A model generated the notes under the pieces. The model had not been told where the DNA came from, searched no databases, and saw nothing but the letters and a program-made list of their open reading frames with translations. From positions 372,001 to 436,000 of the forward strand of contig BQMF02000021.1 in the NCBI GenBank assembly GCA_027922465.2: a stretch of 64,000 bases of DNA, in the 5' to 3' direction. Below, in pieces: positions 34,443 to 47,331 of this stretch. The translations under genes and the position numbers were made by a program. Every line of letters starts with the position of its first letter. Within the stretch, counting starts at the first letter, position 1. This stretch comes from Turritopsis dohrnii (taxonomy: Eukaryota > Cnidaria > Hydrozoa > Anthoathecata > Oceaniidae).

Positions 34443-36943
34443 TCTATATATATATCGCCTATATCGCGATATAGGCGATAGGGTGACGAAAAATTTGGGA
34501 CGAGCGTGTGACGTCATCAAAATCTTTGATCAATGATATCTCTGTAACGGTTGATCGTAGCAAAATGATCCCATACCTTTTTTGATCAGCTTTTCGAGCT
34601 CTACAACATGGGTACACTTTCAGTTGTCAATTCCTTAATTTAATTTTTCGTGAACTCAACGCAGGCTGAACATTGGCGGCGAGCGACGCCGTCTTGCCAG
34701 CTATCTATATATTAATAGCCGATTCTCCGTCTGTCTGTCTGTTTGTTTGTTTGTTTGTAAGAAACGCAAAATGGTAGATTGAGTTGTGAGCGAGCTTATT
34801 TTTTTTGTGTGTTCGAAGCAAATACATTGCAACCCCAATCGAACGTGACTTTTTTTGGCTGATGAACTAATAGGAATAACGTTTTGTTTTTATTATTATT
34901 GTTAGTTTTATATTCCACGTTGACTTGGTTTTGAACAAAAAGCAGCCGTGGCAGAACGTGGTAACATGTTCGGTTTGCCAGTGTATCCTAACGCTGTCTG
35001 AGACGGGTGAACTTTTTTTCGAGGAATTAAAATGTTTAAAAACCGATAGGTAAAAAAAGAGTATCACAAAACAAAATATTTTTTTGCTTTTTTTTTTAAT
35101 AATTTAATTTTTTTTTTTTTAATTGTTAAGCCCTTCTGATCGAACGTTTTTTTTATTCTCTTTATTCATTTAGCACGTGCCTTTTTTTCTTTCCTCTCGT
35201 GTGAACTTTTTAAGAATAGAAAGAATTTTCCCCTTGTCTGATAGCACCCATGTTAGAGCGCGTAACTATTTTAAAACAAAAGCTAATAAAAAGTTGAAGT
35301 TTTTCTCCCTACGTTTGAGTGCATTGTTGTACTGATCAACGATTGTTTTTAAAAATAAATAAGTAACACATCATGAAATTTGGGTTTTTTTGGAACCATT
35401 GTTTAAACTGATATTTGATATTTGATTTCGAATCTGCCTCTGGCTGAACACAAGCCGTTTTTCAGGAAATATGAGGTTTATTGGGGTCTCCGGGGTGACA
35501 TAGAGCAGGTCACATGGGCGGCGAGCGACGCCTCCTTGGTGGCTAGTCTATATATTAATAGCCGATTGTCTGTCTGTTTATTTGTTTGTAAGTCACGCAA
35601 AATGGTAGATTGATTTTTGAGCGAAATTATTTAATGGTGTGTCATGAAACAAAATGTTTTTTGTTTTTCTTTTAATAATTTAATTTCTTTTATTTGTTAA
35701 GCGCTTCTGATCAAACGCTTCTTTTATTCAGTTTATTCATTTAGCGCGTGCCTTTTTTCTCTCCTCCCGTGTGAATTTTTAAGAAGAGAAACCATTTTCG
35801 CCCTGTTTCATAGCACCCATGTTAGAGCGCGTAATTTTTTTTAAACAAAAGCTAATAAAAAGTTGAAGTTTTTTCTTCCTACGTTTTGAGTGTATTGTTG
35901 TACTGATCAACGACTGGTTTTAAAAAATAAATAAGTAACACATAATGAAAAACCTGAAAAAAAGTTAATGTAACACTGACTGCACACCAGAGGTTGTGAC
36001 TTCGAATCTTTTCCAAGTTGGTTGAGCCGTTTATAAGGAAATTTGACGTTTATTGATACAGTGATACAGAGCAGGTGGACATGGGCGGCGAGCGACGCCA
36101 CCTTGCCGGCTAGTCTATATATTAATAGCCGATTCTCCCTTTGTCCGTCTATCACGCGAAATGGTAAATGAGTTGTGAAGATATTATTCTATTTTATTTT
36201 GTGCGACGTCAGTGTGAAACCATTGTATTGAGGCCTTAATCGAATGCGACGTTTAGGGAAAATTATCTCGGGAACCAATAAGGATAACTGACGTCTTTTG
36301 GGGTCCGCGATATTGGCCATGGGGTGACAAAAAAATTTGGACAAAATTTTTGGGGACGGGGCTCTAGGATGTCATCAAAAATTTTGATCGATGATATCTC
36401 CGAAACGGTGCGTCATAGACATATGATTCTATAAATTTTCTTGCTCAGAAAATCGAGCTCTACAAGAAGGTAACATTTTCTATTGTCAATTCTTCCATTT
36501 TTCGTGAACACTTTGGGAGGTGTCACAACGCAGGCTGAACATTCGCGGCGAGCGACGCCGCCTTGGTGACTAGTCTATATATTAATACCTAATTCTCTGT
36601 TTGTCTGTCTGTTTGTTTGTCTGTCACGCAAAATAGTAGATTGAGTTGGAGAGTAATTATTTCATTTTATTTCGTGCGACGTCACTCTGAAACCATTCCA
36701 TTGAGACCCATATCGAACGTGACGTTTAGGGAAAATTATCTCGGTAACCAATAGCGATGCGAACGGCCAACGGTGCGTCTTAGACATACGATCCCATACC
36801 TTTTCTGGTTCAGAATTTCGAAATTTACAACATGGTAAAACTTTCCATTGTCGATTCCTTAATTTTATTTTTTGCGAACTCTTTGGGAGGTGACACAACG
36901 CAGGCTGGACATGGGCGGCGAGCGACGCCGCCTTGACGGCTAG
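34443..36943 (+). mobile_element. Head-to-tail array of five non-autonomous Helitrons
   Basis: Five units abut directly: about 34443-34703, 34704-35546, 35547-36113, 36114-36573 and 36574-36943. Units 2-5 start TCTATATATTAATAGCC or a one- to two-base variant; each unit ends with the GC hairpin GGCGGCGAGCGACGCCGCC (or a variant), about 7-10 nt, then CTAG; the last CTAG is followed by host T (36944). A 5' TC, a 3' hairpin and CTRR before T are the Helitron hallmarks. Units 1, 4 and 5 share one interior (GACGTCA, ATATCTC..ACGGT blocks); units 2 and 3 share another (CCCTTCTGATCGAACG, AGCTAATAAAAAGTTGAAG). No Rep/helicase is encoded. Confidence 0.82.
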
Positions 36944-37833
36944 TATGTTTAATTTATAGAAGTTGCCAATGACAACTGATCAGATATATCAGTTGTTATA
37001 TCCTTCGCCTTAGAACCATCAAAGGCAATTTCCTCCTTAAAACTGAAGTGCTTCACAAATGAAACTGGATGACAAATCGTTTGCAGAGTTGAGGAAAAAT
37101 CAAGCCCTTAAAATTTATCCCTTTTCTCATGCCTAAACCTATTCATCAATTGAAGATTTCATTATATCAGCATATATCATTGGGAAGAAAGAATTCGTTC
37201 AATCGTTTTTCCAAATCATGAAATCAATGGTTCAATGGTTTGGCGTGGCGGATGCATATTTTTGAGTCAATATGCAGTATGGTCCTTTCCGATCCGTGTA
37301 TCAAATCCTATGCATTTGACAGTATGTTTGATGTATGTTTGATGATGTCTTTTGTAAATTGTTTGTGGCATATTTCTCCTTTATTTATATTGTTTCTAAT
37401 ATATAGATGAATTCCAAAATCCTATTCCCAGTTATGTTGCTATTTGCCATAGCTTAACAACAGTGAAGAAGCCACAAAAACATAAAAACAACAAAGTTTT
37501 GACTGATGATATAATCATTCCACTTGACGAAACCGTTTGTGAATTAAATCCGACTTATGTACGAGTTGAAACGCGCATGCACTGACTTCCTATCCCAAGC
37601 ATCTAACAGTGATGCTGAATACATGATAATACGCGATAATTTTCAGGGCGATAATGGAATCATCACTTATAAATATATAAATAAATAAATAAAAATAAAT
37701 AAATAAAAACTTAGGTCGTAGAGTGTGTGAGTTATCTTTAACATCATAATTGATATTGGTGAATTGCAGAGGATTGTTCTAATCAAAAGATTTTACAAAG
37801 CAGTAACCAAATTGGATTAGATATAGAATAACT
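36944..37833. other. No gene recognised
   Basis: AT-rich spacer between the Helitron array and the next element, with a short (AAATAAATA)n run near 37670-37705. Confidence 0.4.
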
Positions 37834-37848
37834 GTTGTGCCACACTTT

Positions 37849-37981
37849 GTAATACCTGTCACACTTTGTAATACCTGCCACACTTTGTAATACCTGTCAC
37901 ACTTTGTAATACCTGTCACACTTTGTAATACCTGCCACACTTTGTAATACCTGCCACACTTTGTAATACCTGCCACACTTT
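37849..37981. repeat. Minisatellite, 18-bp unit, about eight copies
   Basis: Tandem CACACTTTGTAATACCTG with C/T variation at one position. It is an expansion of the element's own terminal repeat; the repetitive frames read from it are not genes. Confidence 0.85.
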
Positions 37982-38166
37982 GTCATAACTTCAGTTTTTA
38001 TATCCCCATACTTCAGAAAATTAAAAAAAAGAAGGCCACGCTTAAACCAACTTCGTTCCCAGGACGTGTTTTCACGATTTTTCACTGGGTTTTTAAGAAT
38101 TATTCATGTATCTTTTGGGTTAACTAGTAAGGAGTCTATACATTAATACCCGATTCTTTGTCTGTG

Positions 38167-38201
<35 letters not shown>

Positions 38202-39246
38202 GTGTTTGTTTGTTTTTTCTCATGCAAAATGGTTGACCTTATTACACTGACAAATGTTGTAAGTTTTCTACGACAAATGTAATAACTCCGACAAGTGCAG
38301 TAAATTCACCCACAAATGTACTAACACTAAATGTAGTAAAAATCAACGACAAATTTAGTAACTCCGACAAATGTAGTAAACCTACGTCAAATGTAGTAAA
38401 CAACTTGAACGTTAAAATGAGCCAGAATTAACATGAAGGTTTTCACCAGGTAACTTTTCAAGGGGTATCAGGGTGGCTATTTATATAACTCAAAATCGCG
38501 CATGCGCAGTTAAAAGAACCGCTGATATGAGCCAAATGAGCCACAATGCCACAATTGGGCAAAGCTCATCAAGTACTTCACGAAGCAACTTTTGGAGTGC
38601 TATCAGGTTGCTGCGTAGTAAGAGACTGTCAATACAAGCAAATTGGGTCGTAATCAGGCGAAATCGTGAACATATTCATCAATTAGCTTTGTAAGGGCAG
38701 TCAAGTAACCATAAAATGAAACCCAAAGTCGCGCATGCGCAGAGGAAATATGCAAATATGAAGTAAATGAGCCATAATTAAGTAAATAGCATCTTATAGT
38801 CAGGGAGCAGATGGTCAAAAATTCCGCCGAGCGTTGCATAAAATGGGACCTTTCAATAATACGATCAAAAGCTCCTACTACGTAAACTAAAACGTGTTTC
38901 ATTTACTGGAATGTTAGATTTTACTTGCTTGTAAAGATATTTAAAAGATAAAACACAATTTACCACGAGGAAAACAAAGCATGAACAGCCACCATGTTAA
39001 TTAACTTACACTTCTTCACAAAGCTCATTTTTTCTTCAACGCTTTTTGTTAGGGGGTTACAAATAAAAATTAAGATCTAATAAAAAAAACATGATACTTT
39101 AGGGAAAACAAAACATACATTAATTTAAGGTTATGGATTATCCTATAGTATATAGAAGTAGTTATTATTTAAATCTGGCTACTTTAACAAAAAGATACAA
39201 AAAAAACAACTTAAGTAACCCCCGGAACAAAAAAATAATCTACGAG

Positions 39247-39273
39247 GCCTCCCTCCCTCCCTCCCTCCCTCCG
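39247..39273. repeat. (CCCT)n microsatellite
   Basis: About six CCCT/CTCC units in an otherwise AT-rich region inside the 38237-41472 element. Confidence 0.8.
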
Positions 39274-39571
39274 CATGAACAAGACTCGCGCGAAATATTC
39301 GAAACTCGCAGAAAAAAAGTAACATGGAGAAGAAGAAAGGAAGAAGACTTTCCATTTCATTTATGAAAAAAAGTGCAGCGACGAAAGAAACCTGCATTAT
39401 ACATAATAAATTGTACGATAAAGAACAAAGTTACGAGGATTCACAGAGAATGCTTTTGCCAAGTTGAAACATGCAAGGTAAAGTGAGGTATTTAAATGAA
39501 TTCCGCTTCTTTTAGATACAATCGACTCATCGACTTCCAGTTTAGAGTGTGAACTCTCACCTTCGTCAGCG

Positions 39572-40467
39572 ATGATACACGATGGCATGGTCATCTTTCA
39601 GCAACTTGAAAACATCCAGCTTGCGACTTCTGGGGATGTTTCCGAGTTCATTCTTCAACACATTCTCAAGTGTCAAAGCACCAGAGTGTACTTTGTTACA
39701 GATCAGTACCGGGAGAATTCTATCAAGAGTTTCGAGAGATCTCGGCGAGGAGTGTTTGGGAGTCTTCGAATTAGAATTGACCGGCGAGATCAGAAACGAC
39801 CGAAGCAGTGGGGAAAATATTTGAAAGATGCAGCCAATAAGTTGGAATTAGTCCAATTTATATTTGAAGACTGGTCACACCCAACAAGGTTTGCCGACTT
39901 GATTTCATCAAAGAACGTTTTTGTTAATGTAGAATCAAGGTTCCACAAGATTTCGGTAGTTGATGGTGTGGTGTGCACCGAAGAAGAAGTGATGCTATCA
40001 ACAGACCAAGAGGAGGCAGGCACGAAAGTTTTTCTTTGGTCAAAGCATGCAGGCTTAAATGGCGAAGAAAGTGTCTGCATAAATACTGTTGACAGCGACA
40101 TCGCAGTTTACGCCCTTTACTTCAAGGAAAAGATTGATGTAAGAGTGTTCGTAAGGATTGGTGTTGGTGCCAGAAAACGGGTGTTGAATAGATCCAATGG
40201 ATGCTTCGGAATCCTGCTCCAGATGAGATACTCGAGCTTATCTCGTGCAACTGCAAGAAAGCGATGTGTGCTACGAAAGCATGCATTTGCAAATCACACG
40301 GATTGCACTGCACCGATATTTGTACTTGTGGCTCCTGTTGCAACGTCAGCAATGATTCAGAATCAGATGACAGCGAAGATGAATTTGCTGATAATGATTC
40401 AGATGCTTTGCTAGAATCACAGACGGACGGCGAAGAATCGCATCAATTGACTACAATATCTCTATAG
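39572..40467 (+). pseudogene. Decayed transposon-associated ORF with C-terminal Cys-rich CXC-like segment
   Basis: The main frame contains DQYRENSIKSFERSRRG, KRPKQWGKYL, FIFEDW, DQEEAGTKVFLWSKHA and TVDSDIAVYALYF; from memory this resembles a large uncharacterised family common in repeat-rich invertebrate genomes. After about 40180 the correct frame is another one, reading PDEILELISCNCKK, then CATKACICKSHGLHCTDICT and CGSCCN, a Cys-rich CXC-like tail, and an acidic C-terminus ending at 40467. The middle of the family protein is missing and there is a frameshift, so it is inactive. No catalytic triad is visible, so I do not call a transposase class. Confidence 0.55.
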
Positions 40468-41839
40468 AACTTTTCATGAATTACGTCACTGTACACCTTG
40501 TTTTCAAATTCAGTATTTACTATGATTTAGTATGATATTTGCGCTATTTACAAAGAGAAACGACACCTCTTCGCGGTGATGTAATTCATTAAAAAGTCTA
40601 CTAGAGTCTATATGAACATGTTATTTTTGCAAAAAAGCTATGACCTGATCATTTGCGATGAATCTTAATTAAAAAGAAGAAAAATTAGTATTTACCGCCC
40701 TCACAACGCCCTAGTTGAGAAAATGTGCATAAATCTTGTTTTGGTGCGATTTTTGAAAAACAAATGATACTTTTATATTCTAACTTTTTACAAGCTACAT
40801 AATTCCATGAAAAATTTCGAACTGAGAGCTAATTTTAAAATAACGCCCCCACTAGTGACGTATAAGTGCTTTATTTACCCTGGAAGGGCGGCGCAAGTAA
40901 TTTCAGAACTTCCAGTAAAACTTTTTGGAATTCACATTACATAAGAAACCTAAAAAAAATTACTGTTTGAGGTCCATCTTATTTGCGGATATTTTTGACC
41001 ATCAGCTCCCTGACTATTATGTTTTGTTAGCAATGATGAAAAAATATGTATGAATTTTGCCACAAACTTTACTTGTAGTGATTTTACCTAAATGTTTTCA
41101 CTGCGCATGCGCGAAATTGGGTTCTACTATATGACCACTTGATAGCACCAAGAATGTTATATGTTGAAAACTAATCAACATTTTATCTAAATGTAGCCAG
41201 AGTTTTTTCTGCGCATGCGCGATTTTTATTTATTTTTTTAATTTTTTTTTATATGGCTACCTAACAACCCTTGAAAAGTTACGATTTTTGGTTTTATTAT
41301 GTGACCACCTGATAGCCTTTGAAAAGTTACCTGGTGAAGACCTTCATGTGTTTGGCCTTATTAGGGCTCATTTCAATCTTCAAGGCGTTTACTACATTTA
41401 GCGTTACAACATTTGTCGTTGATCTTTTACTACATTTATCGGAGTTACTATATTTGTAGGTGTAACAGACGGGAGCTGTGAGAGAAATCACACATAAATT
41501 ATTTCTCTTTTTGTGCGCGACGTCTGTGTGGTTAAGCCAATGCATTGAGACCCAAATCGAACGCGAAGTTTTGGTCGCTTTTTGTCGCTTTTTAGGGGCC
41601 GCGATATTGGCGATGGGATGAAGAAAAAATTTTGTTATAAAATGTATCTTGCATCACCTTTGCTAATTCCTAAATTTTAATTTTCATGAACCTGTTGGGT
41701 GACAACTGAATATCAGTGCAAAGCGACGCCTCCTTGACTGCTGGTCAAGATTAAAACATGATTACGCTCAAAAATTATTACGTGGCAGATGTTATTACAA
41801 AGTGTCGCAGGTATTACAAAGTGTGGCACAACAATAACT

Positions 41840-44800
41840 ACGTATTGAATAAATAAATATAAGAACTTAAACACACTCTGTATTACATAAATGCACAGTA
41901 AATACATTCCATATGCTCTATTTGTATGTGTTAACTGTCAAGATCAACCGAGAACAAAAGAAGAGGCATCTGAAATCCCATAGCAATAATGAAATGACCA
42001 ATAAAATTTAGCAAGTTATAGCGCAGTAGTTCTCTATATCGATAATATGTATAAATTAATATACCGAGAAAATATTTTAAGACTCGATCAATATTTAACC
42101 AAATTCGGTAGAAAAACCTTCAAACGAATTTGAGATAGTTCAGACAATGAGACAAAAGGATTCACATCTGGAACATCGAAAACCACCAGGAAATCTTTTT
42201 GTCGAGGCCTGCGGTAATCCAAAAATTAAACACTTGACTAAGGGGTCAGGTCTCCTCCTATACTTACACACATAAATGTTTATATCACAGAGTCATAAAC
42301 GTAAAACTGGCACCACTTTGTTGCAAAATATCATTTGTTCGGTTCAGCAAAGCACAGCGAATAAAACAGCTCTTATTTCAATAATCACCAGACCAGATAT
42401 AATAATCTCCTTACAGTAATAACTTCAGTTGGGATGTGTTAAATAATCCATTTACACTAATTTTATACGATACTATGATTTTTTTTGATGATGTAGGGTA
42501 TCTTGTGAAAAAGAAATTTTATACATGGTTTCTGGTCAAGGAAATTTTACAATCATTATACTTCAGACTTATGAATAAAAGCTGTGTTTCTAGGTAATGA
42601 GGTTTGTGCTAAATAGATTAGTATGATTTTCTATAAGAATGATCTTTGCTAATTATCTTTATTAAGTTCCGATTTTGTGGTTAAAGTCTTCATAAATCGT
42701 ATATTCTATGATTTCCTCCATATGGTAACCGATCCTCAGACATATTTCCATCTTAGATCATTTATGTTTCAAACATTTGAAAAATTAAAAACTTTGCATA
42801 ACATGTTTTTATTAATAAAATGTTTCGAGTTAATTTCAACATCGATGCCAACTTCTTTTTAAAATCATTCTATTATTGAATTAAAACCTCGTCCAATCAT
42901 ACCAGCGTGCGTAGCATTTCGAATGCGTGTCTTAATCAAACAAGACGATGGAGAGCAGTGAAGCAGCTTTACATACCATCCAATTATATAGGTTGTTTTT
43001 GCAATGACAATCTAAAAGAATTACTTCGTTATATAAAAGAAAACGGTGCAATTTTAGAAAACACGTTGCATTATGGAGCATAGGCACTTATAAATTTTAT
43101 TTTCGAAGCGCTGAAGAAAATAATAAAGCGGTTGTGGTAAATCTACTGTGAAGATGCATGGGTAAACTGTTACCATGGTTGCACAGGATTGGGTTAGTAC
43201 CTTCATGGTCCGTTGAATACTGGATTGATTTTTGGTTTTTGTGGGGAGCAATGATAAAAAAGGGCGTTGCTATTACCATCGTCATTTACTCTCGTTTTGC
43301 TTTTGTTGAGTGGGCGCTAATGAAATATCTGGAAAATGTTTTTCTCAAATGAACGGATCACTCTTGTTTATTTTGTTAGGTTTCAATTTAACAAAGTAAG
43401 TGGAATACTTCTATCACAGCAGCCTCGCTTTCATTCTGAATAATAAGTGCTTATATCATAATGAATTATCAAAATTATGATATGAATTATAAAGTGTTAC
43501 AATCAGAAAAGAGGTGAGGTCTCAAATATTTGAGTTTATAAGGAATACCCAAAAGCCACTCAAATTCTGTCTTTTATGTGTCTATCAACCAAATGCAGAA
43601 AACTGTAAAGTGATTGAGTACAAAGATGTTTGAAATTTCCATTTTCATGTGAGGAAAGATGCGATCTGGTGTTTTTACTTTCACTATTTTAAATTTCAAC
43701 AGTGTTTGAAAGACATTACCCGTGCTTCTATTCGATATAAGATTAAGACATCAACCTTGCATCTGATTTAGATTTGATTAGGTAGACCATTATTGTGACA
43801 TTATTATTTAACCAGAATGTCATTGCGTCACAGCTAGGTGATATTATCCATCCTAGCTTTTCGAATGAATTTCTTTGCAGTAAAAGAAGGATAGATAGGC
43901 AACACCTTGAATATCGAACAAGTCAAATCTTTCCACTAACTTGTTCGATCAATCAAAGCAAAGACTTTAGACTGGAAAATTTTTATTCATAAAAGCCAGA
44001 CTAATTATTGATGGAGATCAACAAACCGAAGTTCAAAATCTTGAATACCTGATAATGTTCGATAAGCCTGTATATGTGAAGTCATTTTGATTCTAATCCG
44101 AAATATCTATGTCTAAAGGAAATGGATTAATAGAAGCTAAAAGAACTTAAAAACATTCACGTAAGAAATAGATGTTTTTTTATTTTAGCCATATATGGTA
44201 ATATTTGAAGGATACAAACAGTGTTGTTGATAACAGCTTAATTCGATAAAAGCCAACGGAGTATGAAAATAATAAAAGGAGACTGGTAGAAAGGTTGTTC
44301 GTAAGGAATTACAATGATAATATGGAGAATATCTACATTTCTAATTTCAATTTTTCATTTACTTTTTCATCAAGATCGTCTTATCATCACTGATGTTCAG
44401 CACATTCTATGCTAGTTCGTTCTGTTTCAAATCTTGAAAATATCTTCCCATGCATAGATATATATTTGAACTTGTATTTCTACAGAGACTGGGTACGGAT
44501 TGGCATGAAATAGATGAAAAAATTAAAGGGAATGCTCGCCTTTTGAAATATACTTCACCTAAAAATTATAAAGGGGTCTTTTTGGGGAAAGATTTAAATG
44601 CTGACGCAAAAAAAGAAACCAGAAATCATAGAAACTAGTGACTAGAATTGAATCCAAGGGGTTTCCCCTGTAGTTGCATGTATACAATTCTATTTAGATA
44701 GAAGTTACCATTTCATGCCTTGATAATATTAATAAAACGAACAAAAGGATTTTTTTACACGTTAAGTTTGCTCTTAATATATTGTTGACAATTGGAAAAA

Positions 44801-47331
44801 TGGGTAAACTATGTTTGAAGAAAAAAATATTTGTAATGATTATAAAAAAACGACTTTTAAAAATAAAGTTCAACTTATTTTAAAAAACATAGTTGTAAAA
44901 AAAAAAAAAAAGATTGGAGTAACATGATTAGAGTTCTGTTTTCATAAAGTTTAGCAGAAACTTTCGCCTTTTTGTTGTTGGTGTTATTTTTGTTTTTGTT
45001 TATGAGTTTGTTTACGTAGTATTGTTAAAGAAAACACGAAAAACTTGAAGTTTTGTGACAACGTTTGACATTCTTAAAACAGATTTTCATAAAAACAATG
45101 CATAAAGTAAGTTTGATATATTTTTGGTCGTTTAGTTTTTCCTGTCTTTTGTCAATTTCATATTATTAAAATTTATTTATATCATTTTGGTTTCTTCGAG
45201 AAATTAAGTTGTTGTACATCTTTAAAAAACTAATCTACCTGGGCTCTAATGTTGTCAGAGTAATCGGATGTTTTGACTTTTGTTTTTGAACAAAAATCCA
45301 AAAGTAGGAAAGACATTTCTTTGAAATACAGTATTACGAGACAAGCTTTCTTCAAAATTCTAACCTCAGTCTTTTTAACGGGTTATCGTTACCTAGGTTA
45401 CCACTTGCCAGTTCTTTAGGAAATTACACTCTCTTCCATCAGCGCATTGCAAGTGTGTCAGAGTTATTGGACAACCTTTCTCCATCTCGTACCTGCTTGA
45501 GAAAATATCAAGAGGGAAAGGCTTACAAACAGTAAATTTTCACTATTTACCAACTCAAATGCTACAAAACTCTTGCTTTTATGTATATTTTTTAAAAGAA
45601 GTTTATAGGTGTGCAAAGTTTATTTTTCATACTTTCAAATCAATCGTCATCAATAAAATCAGACCGAGAATGATGTTCCAGTTATGCTTAATACTTTGTC
45701 ATTCTTGAACTGTCAAAGTTGTATGGTTTGAAAGAAATTAACTAATTCTGTATTGAACTACAATCATTCACAAAAGTTATTGAGACACTCTTACTTAAAA
45801 TGAAAAATCCCAAAATCATATGTCAAGGCACCCCCTCCCCCACAATTCAGTGCTGTATGTGTTTTCCACACAAGCCAGGGAGGCATGTGGATGGCTTTAA
45901 ACAAATTGTGGGGGAGAGGGAGGCTGTCTCATGGAGAATTGTAGTTCCACAAAAAACAATCAAAGTAATTTTGTTCACAGCACATTATTAATTAACCGGG
46001 TTAATCAGAGCACGTGTACTCCTTTGTAGTTCTTTGTGGTTTATTCATTTTATTATAAGTTCGCAGGTTGCAATACGTTTCCATACGCCTAAATTTATAA
46101 AAAATTGATATTGTCTTAAAATTATGTTGATATCATCATGACCTTTGCTGATTCCACCCCTTGCGCTTTGTTTACATCAGCCATGCCCTTACCTTTAATA
46201 TAATTGATCCTAATGAGTCTATCAGCAGTAACGAATTTTTTAAACAGTTGCATGTCATTAGTGGAATATATCTATTGATTCCTTGAGATTACAAGGTTTC
46301 CTTTCATGATTTTGTCAAAGATTTATTTTTATCAAAATCGGCCATCAAGTTAGAGTTGTTTTTTTTCATTTTGGTATAAAAATGATACTCCGTTATAAGT
46401 TTAGTCACTTAGCTAGATTGACGAATGCCGATAATTTTGATCTCCCTCTACAAGCATAAACGTCATGCCATATTTCAAAATTTGTTGATACCGATATAAT
46501 CCGATTAGCAATTAATCTCAAGAATTAGTTCTCCAACTCAGAACCTTTTTCCAATGTTGTGCATAGTACCATCAATTGATATGAAATTCATCATTTGTGG
46601 AGGATATTGTTTCAGTAGGAACTCTTAAAAGAATAGCTCGTCACAGTGGCATTCGGGCAAGGGTTAACATTTACAACTTTTCACAATAAGTCGAATATTG
46701 GCGGTGAGTCCAGATATACGTTTTGTCTTAGTAACGCAGGAAAGGGTGACCATATAACAGATCATAGTGGTCAAACATTCCGAAAGACATTTTCAAGAGG
46801 AATAATTTTGGAAGTTTTCTTGGAATTCTATATATTGTTACTATATATTCTGAAACTTACTTATTATTGAATGTAAATGTATTTCCATTGCACTGTAGTA
46901 GCTGCATGAAATAATAAAGAAGTAACTGAAATGACCAAATTCCTTTTTTACCTAGCAATAGCTTCTTCATATATTTCATTAACTTCTTACACAATTTTAC
47001 ATATAGGGAAAAGGGTAACGACTTCATATTGCACTTAATATCGTATAATTATAACTTTGTGATTATAAGTGCGTTTTATCAAGACTTAATCATTTACCTT
47101 TTGCTATCAGTTGGGTTGCTTAGACAAACCTCACGTCTATGTAGCTGAAGTGCAGTGCTAAAGCTTCTAATTGAAACTGATTACTTCTTAAATCAGTCAG
47201 TACAAAGCGAACTGAGAATGAGAAAATTTATCAACTGATCAAGTTGTTTGAACCAACGAAGGGATAGGACTTTGATCAATAAGTATATGTTTGCTTGACA
47301 CTATGTAATATTTGATTTATTTCTTTTTCAG
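41840..47331. other. No confirmed gene; possible upstream exons of the VHL-like gene
   Basis: AT-rich. The 5' exons of the VHL-like gene should lie here (or partly in 47371-50125) but none is convincing. One candidate terminal exon on the plus strand, 44476-44637 (acceptor TTTCTACAG; RLGTDWHEIDEKIKGNARLL then stop, AATAAA at about 44731), has no recognised domain. A stem-loop of about 90 bp with G/C-rich arms (CCCTCCCCCACAATT) lies at 45833-45920. Confidence 0.35.

Larger units (their letters stand above)
38237..41472. mobile_element. 3.2 kb DNA element with ACAAATGTAGTAA terminal repeats
   Basis: Inverted ends contain TTACAC..ACAAAT and then tandem units close to GACAAATGTAGTAACTCC (38245-38400; complement 41385-41465), followed by further inverted matches (CATGAAGGT.TTCACCAGGTAA; GCGCATGCGC repeated on each side). 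It sits in the Helitron at 38135. It carries the decayed frame at 39572-40467. Exact ends and target duplication could not be fixed by eye. Confidence 0.65.
38135..41744 (+). mobile_element. Helitron copy interrupted by another transposon
   Basis: 5' end TCTATACATTAATACCCG followed by (TCTG)n and CATGCAAAATGGTTGA; 3' end with the decayed hairpin and GACTG then CTGG|T (41741-41745). The two halves align to the Helitron units at 34.4-36.9 kb and are separated by an insertion at about 38237-41472. Host flanks belong to the 37834-41832 element. Confidence 0.7.
37834..41832. mobile_element. 4 kb element with 7-bp TSD and minisatellite termini; host of a Helitron
   Basis: Ends GTTGTGCCACACTTTGTAAT and its complement, with target duplication AATAACT at 37827-37833 and 41833-41839. 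Just inside the left end, the 18-bp unit CACACTTTGTAATACCTG is repeated about eight times (37849-37981), and twice in inverted form at the right end. Its interior is almost entirely occupied by a Helitron (38135-41744). Confidence 0.8.

Noticed and set aside
37779..38085. Regularly spaced short repeats resembling a CRISPR array
   Set aside because: Units of 18 bp are contiguous with no unique spacers, and the setting is an intron-rich animal genome; it is a minisatellite at a transposon end.
39790..40352. Minus-strand frames of 103 and 76 codons
   Set aside because: Antisense to the decayed transposon ORF at 39572-40467.
44450..44638. Candidate terminal exon as part of the VHL-like gene
   Set aside because: It ends in a stop before any usable donor and lies upstream, so it cannot join to the 47332 exon; left only as a weak separate candidate.
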